NCBI GenBank assembly: GCA_002435715.1
Contig: DISD01000012.1
Coordinates: 1-64,000 of the forward strand
DNA length: 64,000 nt
Direction of reading: 5' to 3'
Source: Rhodospirillaceae bacterium UBA6219
GTDB lineage: Bacteria; Pseudomonadota; Alphaproteobacteria; Rhodospirillales; Magnetospirillaceae
The notes beneath the pieces are model-generated. The model ran no database searches. It saw only the letters and a list, made by a program, of their open reading frames with translations, and was not told where the DNA came from. Within the stretch, counting starts at the first letter, position 1. Every line of letters starts with the position of its first letter. Positions 16,181 to 24,326 of this stretch are shown here, in pieces. A program made the translations under genes and the position numbers.

Positions 16181-17226
16181 ACGGGGAACCCCATAGTCGC
16201 CCGCCCCGCGAAGGCGGGGCAATCGCTAGGAACGCCCGCGAAGGCGGGGCAATCGCTAGGAACGCCCGCGAAGGCGGGGCAATCACCAAGAACACCCGCG
16301 AAAGCGGGGTTATATTGAAAAACGCCCGCGAAAGCGGGCCGGGTGGCGACGTCGTCCATAATCTGTCCGACGATTCGCTGATGGACGTGGTCCGCGGCTG
16401 GGTGCGCATGCTGCGCCGGACCAAGGGCGGCGAATCGGTGCGCGAGGCGCTGGAAGACCTGATCGACGACCGCGACGATTCCGTCCCCATCGACGACCAC
16501 GAACGTATCTTGCTGGGCAACATCCTGCATCTGCGCGACGTCACCGCCTATGACGTCATGGTGCCGCGCGCCGACATCGTCGGCATCGAGGACGGCATCT
16601 CGCTGGAAGATCTGACCGAATTGTTCTGCCGTTGCGGCCATTCGCGCCTGCCGGTGCATCGCGGCACCTTGGACGACATCATCGGCATGGTCCACATCAA
16701 GGACGTGCTGGTGTCCACCCGCATCGACAAGCCGTTCCAATTGTCGCGCATCATGCGCCGGGTGCTGTTCGTGTCGCCGGCCATGCGGGTCACCGACATG
16801 CTGTTGGAAATGCGCCTGAAGCGCACCCACATGGCGCTGGTGGTGGACGAATATGGCGGTATCGACGGATTGGTGACCATCGAGGACCTGGTGGAACAGA
16901 TCGTCGGCGAGATCGAGGACGAGCACGACCAGGAAGACGAACCCGACATGAGCATCGGCCCCGACGGGGTGGTGATGGCTGATGCGCGCACCCCGATCGA
17001 GGAATTCGAGCAAGCGCTGGGTCCGGTGCTGACCGAGGAAGAGCGCGAGGAAGTGGACACCCTGGGTGGTTTGGTGTTCTTCGTCGCCGGACGCATCCCG
17101 TCGCGCGGCGAATTGATCGTGCATTCCTCGGGTCTGGAATTCGAAGTGGTGGATGCCGATCCGCGCCGCATCAAGTTGCTGCGGGTCCGCCGTCTGGCCG
17201 CCGCCGAAACCGGCGAGGAATCGTGA
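16177..17226 (+). CDS. corC: CorC/HlyC-type CBS-domain protein with repeat-derived N-terminal extension
   Basis: This is a 349-residue cytosolic CBS-pair protein of the CorC family, linked to divalent cation efflux or to Lnt function in the same operon. After residue 55 it follows the family: an acidic helical region, a CBS pair (about 120-245, with VMVPRADIVGI, GHSRLPVH, ALVVDEYGGIDGLVT) and a C-terminal CorC_HlyC domain (about 270-345). The N-terminal 54 residues are unusual: a decapeptide (like REGGAIARNA) repeats almost five times, encoded by a 30-bp palindromic DNA repeat kept in frame. The ATG at 16177 overlaps the ybeY stop, so the repeats lie inside the gene unless a later start is used. 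The stop overlaps the lnt start (GTGA). Confidence 0.88.
   Translation: MNGEPHSRPPREGGAIARNAREGGAIARNAREGGAITKNTRESGVILKNARESGPGGDVVHNLSDDSLMDVVRGWVRMLRRTKGGESVREALEDLIDDRDDSVPIDDHERILLGNILHLRDVTAYDVMVPRADIVGIEDGISLEDLTELFCRCGHSRLPVHRGTLDDIIGMVHIKDVLVSTRIDKPFQLSRIMRRVLFVSPAMRVTDMLLEMRLKRTHMALVVDEYGGIDGLVTIEDLVEQIVGEIEDEHDQEDEPDMSIGPDGVVMADARTPIEEFEQALGPVLTEEEREEVDTLGGLVFFVAGRIPSRGELIVHSSGLEFEVVDADPRRIKLLRVRRLAAAETGEES
16201..16340 (+). repeat. Array of 30-bp palindromic repeats inside corC
   Basis: There are four full units and one partial unit with an exact 30-bp period: 16201-16230, 16231-16260, 16261-16290, 16291-16320 and 16321-16340. Each has a core CCCGCGAAGGCGGG or CCCGCGAAAGCGGG that can form a hairpin, then a 13-16 base linker. 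Units 1-3 are almost identical; 4 and 5 have drifted. The period is a multiple of three, so the reading frame is kept. There are no unique spacers, so it is not a CRISPR array. Confidence 0.9.
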
Positions 17227-18830
17227 CCCCGGCGCTGGATGTCGGCCGCCATTGGCGGGGTACGCCCTCGGGTCTGGGCGGGCTTGGCATTCTGGCCAGC
17301 CGCCTGTCGTCTTTGACCGGTTGGCGGCGGGCCGGCACCTTGATGCTGTTGGGGGCCTTGGCGACGCTGTCGCTGCCACCCTTGGGGCTGTTGCCGGTTC
17401 TGTTGCCCGCTTTGTGCGGCTTGGTCTGGGTTCTGGACGGGGCGCAAAGTCGCCGCGCCGCTTTTTTCATCGGCTGGTGGTGGGCTTGGGCGTGGTACGC
17501 CATCGGTTTTTATTGGATCGGCAACGCCATGCTGGTCGATCCCGAACGCTTCGCCTGGATGATCCCCTTCGCCACTTTGGGTCTGGGCGCGGTGCAGGCG
17601 GTTTTCATCGGCGTGGCCACGGTGCTGACCTGGATCAGCCGGACCACCGGCCTGTTCCGGATCCTGACCCTGGCCGGGGCCTGGACGGTGATGGAATGGG
17701 TGCGGTCGTGGTTCCTGACCGGCTTTCCATGGAATCCATTGGGGTCGGTGTGGGACGCGGTGCCCGCCGTGTTGCAACTGGCGTCGGTGATCGGCGTGTT
17801 CGGTTTGTGCGGCTTCACCATTTTGGTTTTCACCCTGCCGGTGGTGTTGGCCGATTTCGTCAGCAAGGCCGAGCGCCGGACGGCTTTGGCGCTGATCTGT
17901 CTGTTGCTGGGCGGAGCCGTGGTGTTCGGCGTCCAGCGTCTGGCCGCCCATCCCACCGAATTGGTCCCCGGTATCCGGCTGCGTCTGGTTCAGGCCGCCA
18001 TCGCCCAACGTCACATGTGGCGCGACGATTTGCGGCAAAGCCAGTTGCTGGACCATGTGGAGCTGTCCCGCGCCCCCGGTTACGACAAGGTCACCCATGT
18101 GGTGTGGCCGGAAACGGCGGCGCCGTTCTTCCTGAATTTAGATCCGCAAGCCCGGGCCCTGGTGGCTTCGGTGGCGCCGCCCGGTGGACTGGTCCTGGCC
18201 GGAGCGCCGCGGATCACGCCGCAAGGAACCGAGCCTTTTGGCCTGTGGAACAGTCTGATGGCCATCGACGGCGGCGGACAGGTTCTGGGAATTTATGACA
18301 AGGCGCATTTGGTGCCTTTCGGCGAATACGTGCCGCTGCGTGGTCTTTTGCCCATCGCCAAGTTGACCGCTGGCGGCACCGATTTTTCCGCCGGACCGGG
18401 GCCGCGCACCTTGGAGATTCCCACCTTGCCGGCCGTGGGGCCGTTTATTTGTTATGAAGCGGTCTTTCCCGGCGCCGTGGCCGACCGCGACCATCGGCCG
18501 CAATGGTTGCTGACCCTGACCAACGATGCCTGGTTCGGCAAATCGGCTGGCCCGCACCAGCATTTGGCCGCTGGCCGCATGCGGGCGGTCGAGGAAGGGT
18601 TGCCGCTGGTGCGTTCGGCCAATAGTGGGATTTCCGCCATCATCGATCCGCTGGGACGCGAATTGCATCGTCTGGGTTTAAACCAAAGGGGTGTTCTGGA
18701 TGGAGAATTGCCGCGTCCGCTGGCCGTGACCCCGTATGGACGGTGGGGAAATATTCTCCCGATATGTCTGGCCTGTACTCTTCTACTCTTGGGTGTTTTT
18801 GGCCGTCATTTGCGAAGTGGGCGGAGTTAA
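17223..18830 (+). CDS. lnt: Apolipoprotein N-acyltransferase
   Basis: Lnt adds the third acyl chain to the N-terminal cysteine of lipoproteins in the inner membrane. The 535-residue protein has several hydrophobic helices in its first 215 residues and then a nitrilase-like periplasmic domain, with the glutamate motif FGEYVPLRGLLP and the cysteine motif FICYEAVFPG, followed by LTNDAWFGKSAGPHQHLA. A last membrane helix closes the protein. The GTG start at 17223 overlaps the corC stop. Likely substrates in this window include the lipoproteins at 9607 and 35699. Confidence 0.93.
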   Translation: MTPALDVGRHWRGTPSGLGGLGILASRLSSLTGWRRAGTLMLLGALATLSLPPLGLLPVLLPALCGLVWVLDGAQSRRAAFFIGWWWAWAWYAIGFYWIGNAMLVDPERFAWMIPFATLGLGAVQAVFIGVATVLTWISRTTGLFRILTLAGAWTVMEWVRSWFLTGFPWNPLGSVWDAVPAVLQLASVIGVFGLCGFTILVFTLPVVLADFVSKAERRTALALICLLLGGAVVFGVQRLAAHPTELVPGIRLRLVQAAIAQRHMWRDDLRQSQLLDHVELSRAPGYDKVTHVVWPETAAPFFLNLDPQARALVASVAPPGGLVLAGAPRITPQGTEPFGLWNSLMAIDGGGQVLGIYDKAHLVPFGEYVPLRGLLPIAKLTAGGTDFSAGPGPRTLEIPTLPAVGPFICYEAVFPGAVADRDHRPQWLLTLTNDAWFGKSAGPHQHLAAGRMRAVEEGLPLVRSANSGISAIIDPLGRELHRLGLNQRGVLDGELPRPLAVTPYGRWGNILPICLACTLLLLGVFGRHLRSGRS

Positions 18831-18869
18831 TTTCCGCTAAGCGCGATGTTTTTTATCGGAAGCACCCGA

Positions 18870-18897
18870 TTGACTTGCATACAACCGGGGTCATAAT
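18870..18897 (+). promoter_or_regulatory. Candidate sigma-70-like promoter of the XRE regulator gene
   Basis: TTGACT and CATAAT with a 16-base spacer lie 55 bases upstream of the ATG, in the 121-bp gap after lnt. This is one of the best promoter matches in the window. Confidence 0.55.
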
Positions 18898-18951
18898 CTG
18901 CCGCCGGGGCAAAGCCTGCCCCGATGTCACAGTACTGCCTGGAACGGAATA

Positions 18952-19437
18952 ATGGCCCAGACACCACGTAAGGAAAAAGCCCCCCCCCGCAAAGGGTCGT
19001 CCCGGGGGCGGATGCCGTCAGGAAAACCCAATCCCATCGACGTGCATGTGGGGGCGCGGGTCCGTTTGCGTCGGACGCTTTTGGGCATGAGCCAGGAAAA
19101 GCTGGGTGAAGCTTTGGGGCTGACCTTCCAGCAGGTTCAGAAATACGAACGTGGTGCCAATCGCGTCGGTGCCTCGCGTCTGTATGACCTGTCGCGCGTG
19201 CTGGACGTTCCGGTCAGCTTCTTCTTCGACGACATGAACGACGAGTTGAAGTCGCAAAGTCCGGCCCAGATCGTCGGTCTGACCGAATTGCAGGAAGCCC
19301 CGGCCCATTTCGAACACGACCCCATGGCCAAGCGTGAAACCTTGGAACTGGTCCGCGCCTATTACCGCATCAGTGACCCGCAGGTCAGGAAGCGTGTCTA
19401 CGAATTGGCCAAGGCTTTGGCCGACAGCGCCGAATAA
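18952..19437 (+). CDS. XRE-family helix-turn-helix regulator
   Basis: This is a 161-residue regulator. A basic, low-complexity N-terminus (about 1-25) is followed by a Cro/C1-type helix-turn-helix (about 28-85: GARVRLRRTLLGMSQEKLGEAL, then FQQVQKYERGANRVGASRL) and an acidic helical C-terminus. This domain organisation is common in alphaproteobacteria, where such a gene is often found just upstream of metK. Whether it regulates metK is not known from the sequence. It has its own candidate promoter, and stem-loops at 19447-19519 lie between it and the metK leader. Confidence 0.85.
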   Translation: MAQTPRKEKAPPRKGSSRGRMPSGKPNPIDVHVGARVRLRRTLLGMSQEKLGEALGLTFQQVQKYERGANRVGASRLYDLSRVLDVPVSFFFDDMNDELKSQSPAQIVGLTELQEAPAHFEHDPMAKRETLELVRAYYRISDPQVRKRVYELAKALADSAE

Positions 19438-19446
19438 AACCACGTT

Positions 19447-19519
19447 CAAGGCAGGGGAATGGTCGTGCGGGGCTTTGCCGACGCACGATTGCCCTTGACG
19501 GCAGGCCAAAGGGCCTGCC
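19447..19519 (+). terminator. Two stem-loops between xre and the metK leader
   Basis: An imperfect long hairpin (19447-19497; inner stem TCGTGCG with CGCACGA) is followed by a short perfect one (19500-19519; GGCAGGCC with GGCCTGCC). Neither has a clear T tract, so termination of the xre transcript here is only a possibility. Confidence 0.4.
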
Positions 19520-19548
19520 ACAAGAACGGCCCGGGACCTGCGTCCCGG

Positions 19549-19600
19549 CGTGGAGATTTGTGACCGCTTGCCACCACGTTAAAGAACCGGCTAAGTGGGT
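19549..19600 (+). ncRNA. SAM-II riboswitch upstream of metK
   Basis: The segment matches the SAM-II pattern. P1 is CGTGG (19549-19553) paired with CCACG (19574-19578), enclosing GATTTG...ACCGCTTGC. It is followed by the A-rich TTAAAGAA and the 3' strand CGGCTAAG, in which GGCTAAG can pair with CTTGCC of the loop to form the H-type pseudoknot (one bulged base). SAM-II aptamers occur mainly in alphaproteobacteria before methionine and SAM genes. The metK ribosome-binding site is 54 bases beyond the aptamer, so the expression platform is not simple sequestration by the pseudoknot itself. Confidence 0.82.
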
Positions 19601-19667
19601 GCATCGCGATGGCTGACCATTTCGGATGCCCCTGGTCCACAAGGTTTGGAACTAGGAGGGCTTGCCC

Positions 19668-20840
19668 GTGTCCAAAAAGAACTTCCTGTTTACCTCTGAA
19701 TCCGTTTCCGAAGGCCACCCCGACAAGGTTGCCGACCGTATTTCCGACGCCGTGGTCGATGCCTTCCTGGGCGCCGACCCCTATGCCCGCGTCGCGGTCG
19801 AAACCCTGGTGACCACCAATTTGATCGTGCTGGCCGGCGAAGTGCGCGGCCCGGCTTCGGTGACTCCGTCCCTGATGGAAGATCTGGCCCGTCACGCGGT
19901 CAAGGAAATCGGCTACGAACAGGACGGCTTCCATTGGAAGAACGCCACCGTGCTGAACCATGTCCACGCCCAGTCCGCCGACATCGCGGTTGGCGTCGAC
20001 GCCGCCGGTGAAAAGGACGAAGGTGCCGGTGACCAGGGCATCATGTTCGGTTACGCCACCAACGAAACGCCGACCCTGATGCCGGCGCCGATCTATTATT
20101 CGCACGAAATCCTGAAGTCGCTGGCCGAAGCCCGCCATTCCGGCGCCGCCCCCCAGTTGCTGCCCGATTCCAAGTCCCAGGTGACCCTGGAATATCGCGA
20201 CGGCAAGCCGGTCCGCGCCACCTCGGTGGTGGTGTCGCACCAGCATGTGGACGGCCTGTCGGCCGCCGAGATCAAGGAAATCGTCCGTCCGCACGTCGCC
20301 AACGTGCTGCCGGAAGGCTGGATGCCGTCGGACGACCAGTTCTACGTCAACCCCACCGGCCGTTTCGTCATCGGCGGTCCCGACGGCGACACCGGTTTGA
20401 CCGGCCGTAAGATCATCGTCGACACCTATGGTGGCGCGGCCCCGCATGGCGGCGGTGCTTTCTCGGGGAAGGATCCGACCAAGGTCGACCGTTCGGCCGC
20501 TTATGCCGCCCGCTACCTGGCCAAGAACGTGGTCGGCGCCGGTCTGGCCGAGCGTTGCGTGATCCAGCTGTCCTACGCCATCGGCGTCTCGAAGCCGCTG
20601 TCGGTTTACGTGGACACCTACGGCACCGGCAAGGTGGACGAGGACAAGCTGTCCCAGGCCCTGCAGGACCTGATGGATCTGAGCCCGCGCGGCATCCGCA
20701 CCCATCTGGCCCTGAACAAGCCCATCTACGCCCGCACCGCCGCTTACGGTCATTTCGGCCGCAACCCGGACGCCGATGGCGGCTTCTCGTGGGAGAAGCT
20801 GGATCTGGTCGATCCGCTCAAGCGCGCTTTCGGTGCGTGA
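19668..20840 (+). CDS. metK: S-adenosylmethionine synthase
   Basis: MetK makes SAM from methionine and ATP. The 390-residue protein shows the family signatures: FTSESVSEGHPDKVADRISD at the N-terminus, GEKDEGAGDQGIMFGYA for the ATP site, GGAAPHGGGAFSGKDPTKVDRS, and the C-terminal AYGHFGR. The GTG at 19668 is preferred because AGGAGG (19654-19659) sits 8 bases upstream; a TTG at 19662 would be too close. A SAM-II aptamer in the leader suggests product feedback. The stop overlaps the trmB start (TGATG), so both enzymes are made together. Confidence 0.96.
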   Translation: MSKKNFLFTSESVSEGHPDKVADRISDAVVDAFLGADPYARVAVETLVTTNLIVLAGEVRGPASVTPSLMEDLARHAVKEIGYEQDGFHWKNATVLNHVHAQSADIAVGVDAAGEKDEGAGDQGIMFGYATNETPTLMPAPIYYSHEILKSLAEARHSGAAPQLLPDSKSQVTLEYRDGKPVRATSVVVSHQHVDGLSAAEIKEIVRPHVANVLPEGWMPSDDQFYVNPTGRFVIGGPDGDTGLTGRKIIVDTYGGAAPHGGGAFSGKDPTKVDRSAAYAARYLAKNVVGAGLAERCVIQLSYAIGVSKPLSVYVDTYGTGKVDEDKLSQALQDLMDLSPRGIRTHLALNKPIYARTAAYGHFGRNPDADGGFSWEKLDLVDPLKRAFGA

Positions 20841-21556
20841 TGACCAAGGGCGAAGGCTTCAGGCCGGCTGACGACAAGCCGCGCTTTTTTGGCCGGCGCC
20901 GTGGCAAGTCGCTGCGGCGTACCGCCCAAGGTCTGATGGAAACGCTGCTGCCCCGGTTGGCCATCACGGCACCGGGGCAGGGCGAACCATCGCTCGACCC
21001 CAAAACCCTGTTTCCCCGCCCGGTCAACCAGGTGTGGCTGGAAGTGGGATTCGGCGGCGGCGAGCATGTGGCGGCACAAGCCCGCCTTTATCCCGATATC
21101 GGCATCATCGGCTCGGAACCGTTCAACAACGGCATCGCCAGCCTGTTGGGCCATCTGTCGGGCTCGGACATCGACAATGTCCGCATCTATCCTGACGACG
21201 TCCGCCAATTGCTGCCCGGCCTGCCCGAGGCCTGTATCGGTCGCGTTTTCGTGCTGTTTCCCGATCCGTGGCCGAAAAAGCGCCATGCCGAACGTCGCTT
21301 CATCGGCCGCGACAACCTGGACGCCTTGGCCCGGGTAATGGCCGACGGCGCCGAATTGCGGGTGGCGTCGGATGACCCGGTCTATCAGGAATGGGCCACC
21401 GAGCAATTGCGCGCCCATGCCGATTTCACCGAAGCCCAGGTGACCAGCGACCGCCCCACCTTGCCCGAAGATTGGCCGGCGACGCGTTATGAGCTGAAAT
21501 GCTTGGCGGGTCGGGATCCGGTTTTTTTCCGCTTTATCCGGAAAAATCGTTCCTAA
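20840..21556 (+). CDS. trmB: tRNA (guanine-N7-)-methyltransferase
   Basis: TrmB methylates G46 of tRNA with SAM. The 238-residue protein has the SAM-binding motif WLEVGFGGGEHVAAQA, the catalytic region VFVLFPDPWPKKRHAERRF, and the C-terminal TRYELKCLAGRDPVFFRF. It begins at an ATG overlapping the metK stop, so the methyl donor and a user of it are translationally coupled. Its basic N-terminus (FFGRRRGKSLRRT) is typical of alphaproteobacterial members. Confidence 0.93.
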   Translation: MTKGEGFRPADDKPRFFGRRRGKSLRRTAQGLMETLLPRLAITAPGQGEPSLDPKTLFPRPVNQVWLEVGFGGGEHVAAQARLYPDIGIIGSEPFNNGIASLLGHLSGSDIDNVRIYPDDVRQLLPGLPEACIGRVFVLFPDPWPKKRHAERRFIGRDNLDALARVMADGAELRVASDDPVYQEWATEQLRAHADFTEAQVTSDRPTLPEDWPATRYELKCLAGRDPVFFRFIRKNRS

Positions 21557-21615
21557 GCCCTTGGAACGGCGTCCGTCCGACCTATATGGCGGCGCTTTCT
21601 CGCATAAGGTGATCG

Positions 21616-22359
21616 ATGATGGAATGGTTGAGCGACCCGCAATTGTGGATCAGCCTGTTGACCCTGGCGGCGTTGGAAATCGTGCTGGGCATCGACAATC
21701 TGGTGTTCCTGACCATTCTGTCCGACCGCCTGCCCGAGGCACAGCGCCCGCAGGCCCGCAAGCTGGGCTTGGCCTTCGCGCTGTTGACCCGTCTGGCGCT
21801 TCTGGCGTCGCTGTCGTGGATCGTCGGCCTGGTTGATCCGGTGTTCACCCTGATGGGCCATGCGGTGTCGTGGCGTGACATCATCCTGATCGGTGGTGGT
21901 TTGTTCCTGTTGACCAAGGCGACCCACGAAATCCACGGATCCTTGGAAGGAGACGACGAGGGCGAACAGGGCGCCGGCAAGGCGGTGGCCGCCGGTTTCG
22001 TCGCCACCATCCTGCAGATCGGCATTCTGGACATCGTCTTCTCGCTGGATTCGGTGATCACCGCGGTGGGCATGGTCGACCATCTGGGGGTGATGGTGGC
22101 CGCCGTCATCATCGCCGTCATCGTCATGCTGGTGGCGTCGGGACCGCTTTCGGCCTTCGTCTCGGCCCACCCCACCGTCAAGATGCTGGCGTTGTCCTTC
22201 CTGTTGCTGGTGGGTATGGCGCTGATCGCCGACGGCTTGGGCTTCCATATCCCCAAGGGCTATCTGTACTTCGCCATGGGCTTCTCGGTGGTGGTCGAGG
22301 CCCTGAACCTGATCGCCCGGCGCAAGCGCAACCCGGTGAAGCTACGCAACACGCTGTAG
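21616..22359 (+). CDS. TerC-family integral membrane protein
   Basis: This 247-residue protein has about seven hydrophobic helices. Conserved TerC motifs are ALEIVLGIDNLVFLTIL in the first helices and LDIVFSLDSVITAVGMV in the middle, with buried acidic residues expected to bind a divalent metal. Members work in manganese export or in metalation of secreted proteins; the tellurite name is historical. A TerB-like protein is encoded 219 bases downstream, but no other ter genes are present. Two ATG codons (21616, 21619) are equally possible starts. Confidence 0.88.
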   Translation: MMEWLSDPQLWISLLTLAALEIVLGIDNLVFLTILSDRLPEAQRPQARKLGLAFALLTRLALLASLSWIVGLVDPVFTLMGHAVSWRDIILIGGGLFLLTKATHEIHGSLEGDDEGEQGAGKAVAAGFVATILQIGILDIVFSLDSVITAVGMVDHLGVMVAAVIIAVIVMLVASGPLSAFVSAHPTVKMLALSFLLLVGMALIADGLGFHIPKGYLYFAMGFSVVVEALNLIARRKRNPVKLRNTL

Positions 22360-22458
22360 GGCTGAAGGCCGGCCCGTGCCGGGCGGCTCAGCTGCCGCTC
22401 GGGCTTTTGGGGCTGAAGCCCGGCCCGTTCCGGGCGGCTCAGTCGCCGCTCGGGTTTT
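22359..22458 (+). repeat. Two tandem 50-bp repeats with internal hairpins
   Basis: The units at 22359-22408 and 22409-22458 share roughly 90 percent of bases. Each contains a GCC-rich hairpin (for instance CCCGG around CCCGTT) and ends in a short T run (CTTTT, GTTTT). They start at the last bases of terC and could act as tandem terminators or REP-type elements. Confidence 0.7.
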
Positions 22459-22578
22459 GTTGGGGCAAGGGCCGTTCGGCGGGGCGTGCGTAGTTCGCTA
22501 AACCATGCGCGCATCAGGGTTGTTGCCAGGGAAAGGCTGTGTTAAGCCTTGCCCCCGGTTTTTCAAGGCGAGAAGGCC

Positions 22579-23028
22579 ATGTTCGGGCGTCTGCGCGACC
22601 TGCTGTTTTCCGGTTCCGCCCAGGTGGATCAGGGGCGTCGTCTGCAATTGGCGGCGGCTGCGGTGCTGGTCGAGGCGGCGTCCATGGATGGTCATGTGGA
22701 CCCGGTGGAAAAGCTGCGCATCACCCAGGTGCTGGCGCGGCATTTCACCCTCAGCGACGCCGAGGCGGCCGAGCTTTTGGCCGAGGCCCGCCAGTTGGCG
22801 GCCCAGTCGGTCGAGCTGTCGGGCTTTGCCAAGACCATCAAGGACGGATTCGATTTTGACGATCGCATCCGGATGATTGAGATGTTGTGGGACGTGGCCT
22901 ATGCCGACGGCCAGTTGCACGATTACGAAGCCAATCTGGTTCGCCGGATCGCCGGCCTGATCCATGTTCCCGATCAGGATGCCGGTGCCGCCCGCAAAAG
23001 GGTGATGGCGCGTTTGGGAATTCAGTGA
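22579..23028 (+). CDS. TerB-like domain protein
   Basis: This 149-residue helical protein has the TerB/DjlA-type acidic four-helix fold: LAAAAVLVEAASMDGHVDPVEK resembles the first metal-binding loop and MLWDVAYADGQLHDYEANLVRRI the second, giving two DG-x-[VL] loops about 76 residues apart. Such proteins are proposed metal or stress sensors. The ATG at 22579 has AGAAGG upstream. Its stop is 27 bases before fdxA, so co-transcription with the ferredoxin gene is likely. Confidence 0.8.
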   Translation: MFGRLRDLLFSGSAQVDQGRRLQLAAAAVLVEAASMDGHVDPVEKLRITQVLARHFTLSDAEAAELLAEARQLAAQSVELSGFAKTIKDGFDFDDRIRMIEMLWDVAYADGQLHDYEANLVRRIAGLIHVPDQDAGAARKRVMARLGIQ

Positions 23029-23055
23029 TTTGGCGTTTTTGACCCGGAGTCGATC

Positions 23056-23394
23056 ATGGCCTATGTGGTGACCGAGAACTGCATCAAGTGCAAGTATCAG
23101 GATTGTGTGGAAGTTTGCCCCGTCGATTGCTTTTACGAAGGCGAAAACTTCCTGGTGATCAACCCGGACGAATGCATTGATTGCGGCGTGTGCGAGCCGG
23201 AATGCCCGGCCGAGGCCATTTTCCCCGATTCCGATGACAAGGCCGCCGATTGGGCCCAGCTGAACCGCGATTATTCCAGCCAGTGGCCCAACATCACCCG
23301 CAAGGGCGAGGCGCCGGCCGATGCCGACGACTGGAAGAACAAGTCCGGCAAGACCGAATTGCTGTCGCCCAATCCCGGCAAGGGCACTGCCTGA
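23056..23394 (+). CDS. fdxA: Seven-iron ferredoxin
   Basis: This 112-residue ferredoxin has one [3Fe-4S] and one [4Fe-4S] cluster. The motif CIKCKYQDCVEVCPVDCFYEG near the N-terminus, followed by CIDCGVCEPECPAEAIFPD, is the FdxA/Azotobacter FdI pattern. The C-terminal extension (about 60 to 112) is also typical. It is a small soluble electron carrier of unknown partner. A strong terminator follows. Confidence 0.95.
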   Translation: MAYVVTENCIKCKYQDCVEVCPVDCFYEGENFLVINPDECIDCGVCEPECPAEAIFPDSDDKAADWAQLNRDYSSQWPNITRKGEAPADADDWKNKSGKTELLSPNPGKGTA

Positions 23395-23707
23395 TTCGTT
23401 CTGCTTCCTGATTTTTGCAGACCAGCCCGGCCCACCCGAAAGGTGGAGCCGGGCTTTTTGCCGTGCTTTCACAAAGCCGTCATGCTATAAGAACCAGTCC
23501 GCCGAGCCAGGCCCTAAGGGTTTGAATTGACTCGGCGTCTTTGGCTCTGGGGAGCCTATGGGCAGCACGCCCGTCCCCGTGTGTACAAATGGATTGACTG
23601 ACCAACCGCCTCGTCATGGGACGCGGCTGGAATCGGCTTCTGCGTTTCACGCGTTGGCCGACCTCCCGCTTCCATTATCTTGGTGGACCAGCAAGGAAGA
23701 GTGCCAA
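23395..23707 (+). other. Gap between fdxA and carD
   Basis: This 313-bp stretch holds the fdxA terminator and then the carD leader. An ATG at 23558 is in frame with carD, but the added 50 residues do not resemble the family and the good ribosome-binding site is at 23693-23700. A weak promoter-like pair (TTTCAC, TATAAG) occurs near 23467-23492. I see no small gene or structured RNA. Confidence 0.5.
23424..23460 (+). terminator. Intrinsic terminator after fdxA
   Basis: AGCCCGGC plus CCACC pair with GGTGG plus GCCGGGCT around a CGAAA loop, with a one-base bulge, followed by a T run. Confidence 0.9.
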
Positions 23708-24202
23708 ATGTCGAGCGTTTCTTTCGCCGAAGGTGATTTTGTGGTCTACCCCACCCATGGCGTCGGCCAGGTGATGGCTATCGAGAACCAGGAAATCGGC
23801 GGCATGAAGCTGCAATTGTTCGTCATCACCTTCGACCGCGACCGCATGACCCTGCGTGTTCCGGTGGCCAAGGCCACCAAGTCGGGCCTGCGCAAGCTGT
23901 CGTCGCGGACCGTCATGGACACCGCGCTTTCCACCTTGAAGGGTCGCGCCAAGATCAAGCGCACCATGTGGAGCCGCCGGGCCCAGGAATACGAAGCCAA
24001 GATCAATTCCGGCGATCCGGTATCCATCGCCGAGGTGGTGCGTGACCTGCACCGCAATGCCAATCAGCCCGACCAGTCCTATAGCGAACGCCAGATTTAC
24101 GAAGCGGCGCTGGAACGTCTGGCCGCCGAATTGGCCGCGGTGGAACGCATCGACGCCGAAGCCGCCACCGCCAAGCTGTCCGAGCTGTTGGACGCGGCCT
24201 GA
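23708..24202 (+). CDS. carD: CarD-family RNA polymerase-binding regulator
   Basis: CarD (CdnL) binds the RNA polymerase beta subunit through its N-terminal Tudor-like domain and stabilises open complexes, notably at rRNA promoters. The 164-residue protein begins FAEGDFVVYPTHGVGQV and contains the RID segment with FVITFDRDRMTLRVPV. The C-terminal half is helical, with MWSRRAQEYEAKINSGDP and an ALERLAAELA helix. The ATG at 23708 is preceded by AAGGAAGAG. A strong terminator follows, so the gene is expressed alone. Confidence 0.94.
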   Translation: MSSVSFAEGDFVVYPTHGVGQVMAIENQEIGGMKLQLFVITFDRDRMTLRVPVAKATKSGLRKLSSRTVMDTALSTLKGRAKIKRTMWSRRAQEYEAKINSGDPVSIAEVVRDLHRNANQPDQSYSERQIYEAALERLAAELAAVERIDAEAATAKLSELLDAA

Positions 24203-24218
24203 GCCTTTTATTGTTTTG

Positions 24219-24257
24219 ACGCGGCTTGCGGAATGATCCCCGCAAGCCGCGTTTTTT
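24219..24257 (+). terminator. Intrinsic terminator after carD
   Basis: ACGCGGCTTGCGG and CCGCAAGCCGCGT form a 13-bp stem with an 8-9 base loop, followed by six or more T. Confidence 0.93.
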
Positions 24258-24326
24258 ATCGTGGGCGTTGACGGATTCCGTCTCGCCTGCGACCATGCCG
24301 TGGCTTGCAAGCGGGATTCTCACGGC

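Noticed and set aside
16201..16340. CRISPR array
   Set aside because: The 30-bp units follow each other with a constant period and no unique spacers, they drift gradually, and there are no cas genes. They are tandem palindromic repeats.
21616..23028. Tellurite resistance operon
   Set aside because: Only TerC-like and TerB-like genes occur, separated by repeats, without terA, terD, terE or terZ.
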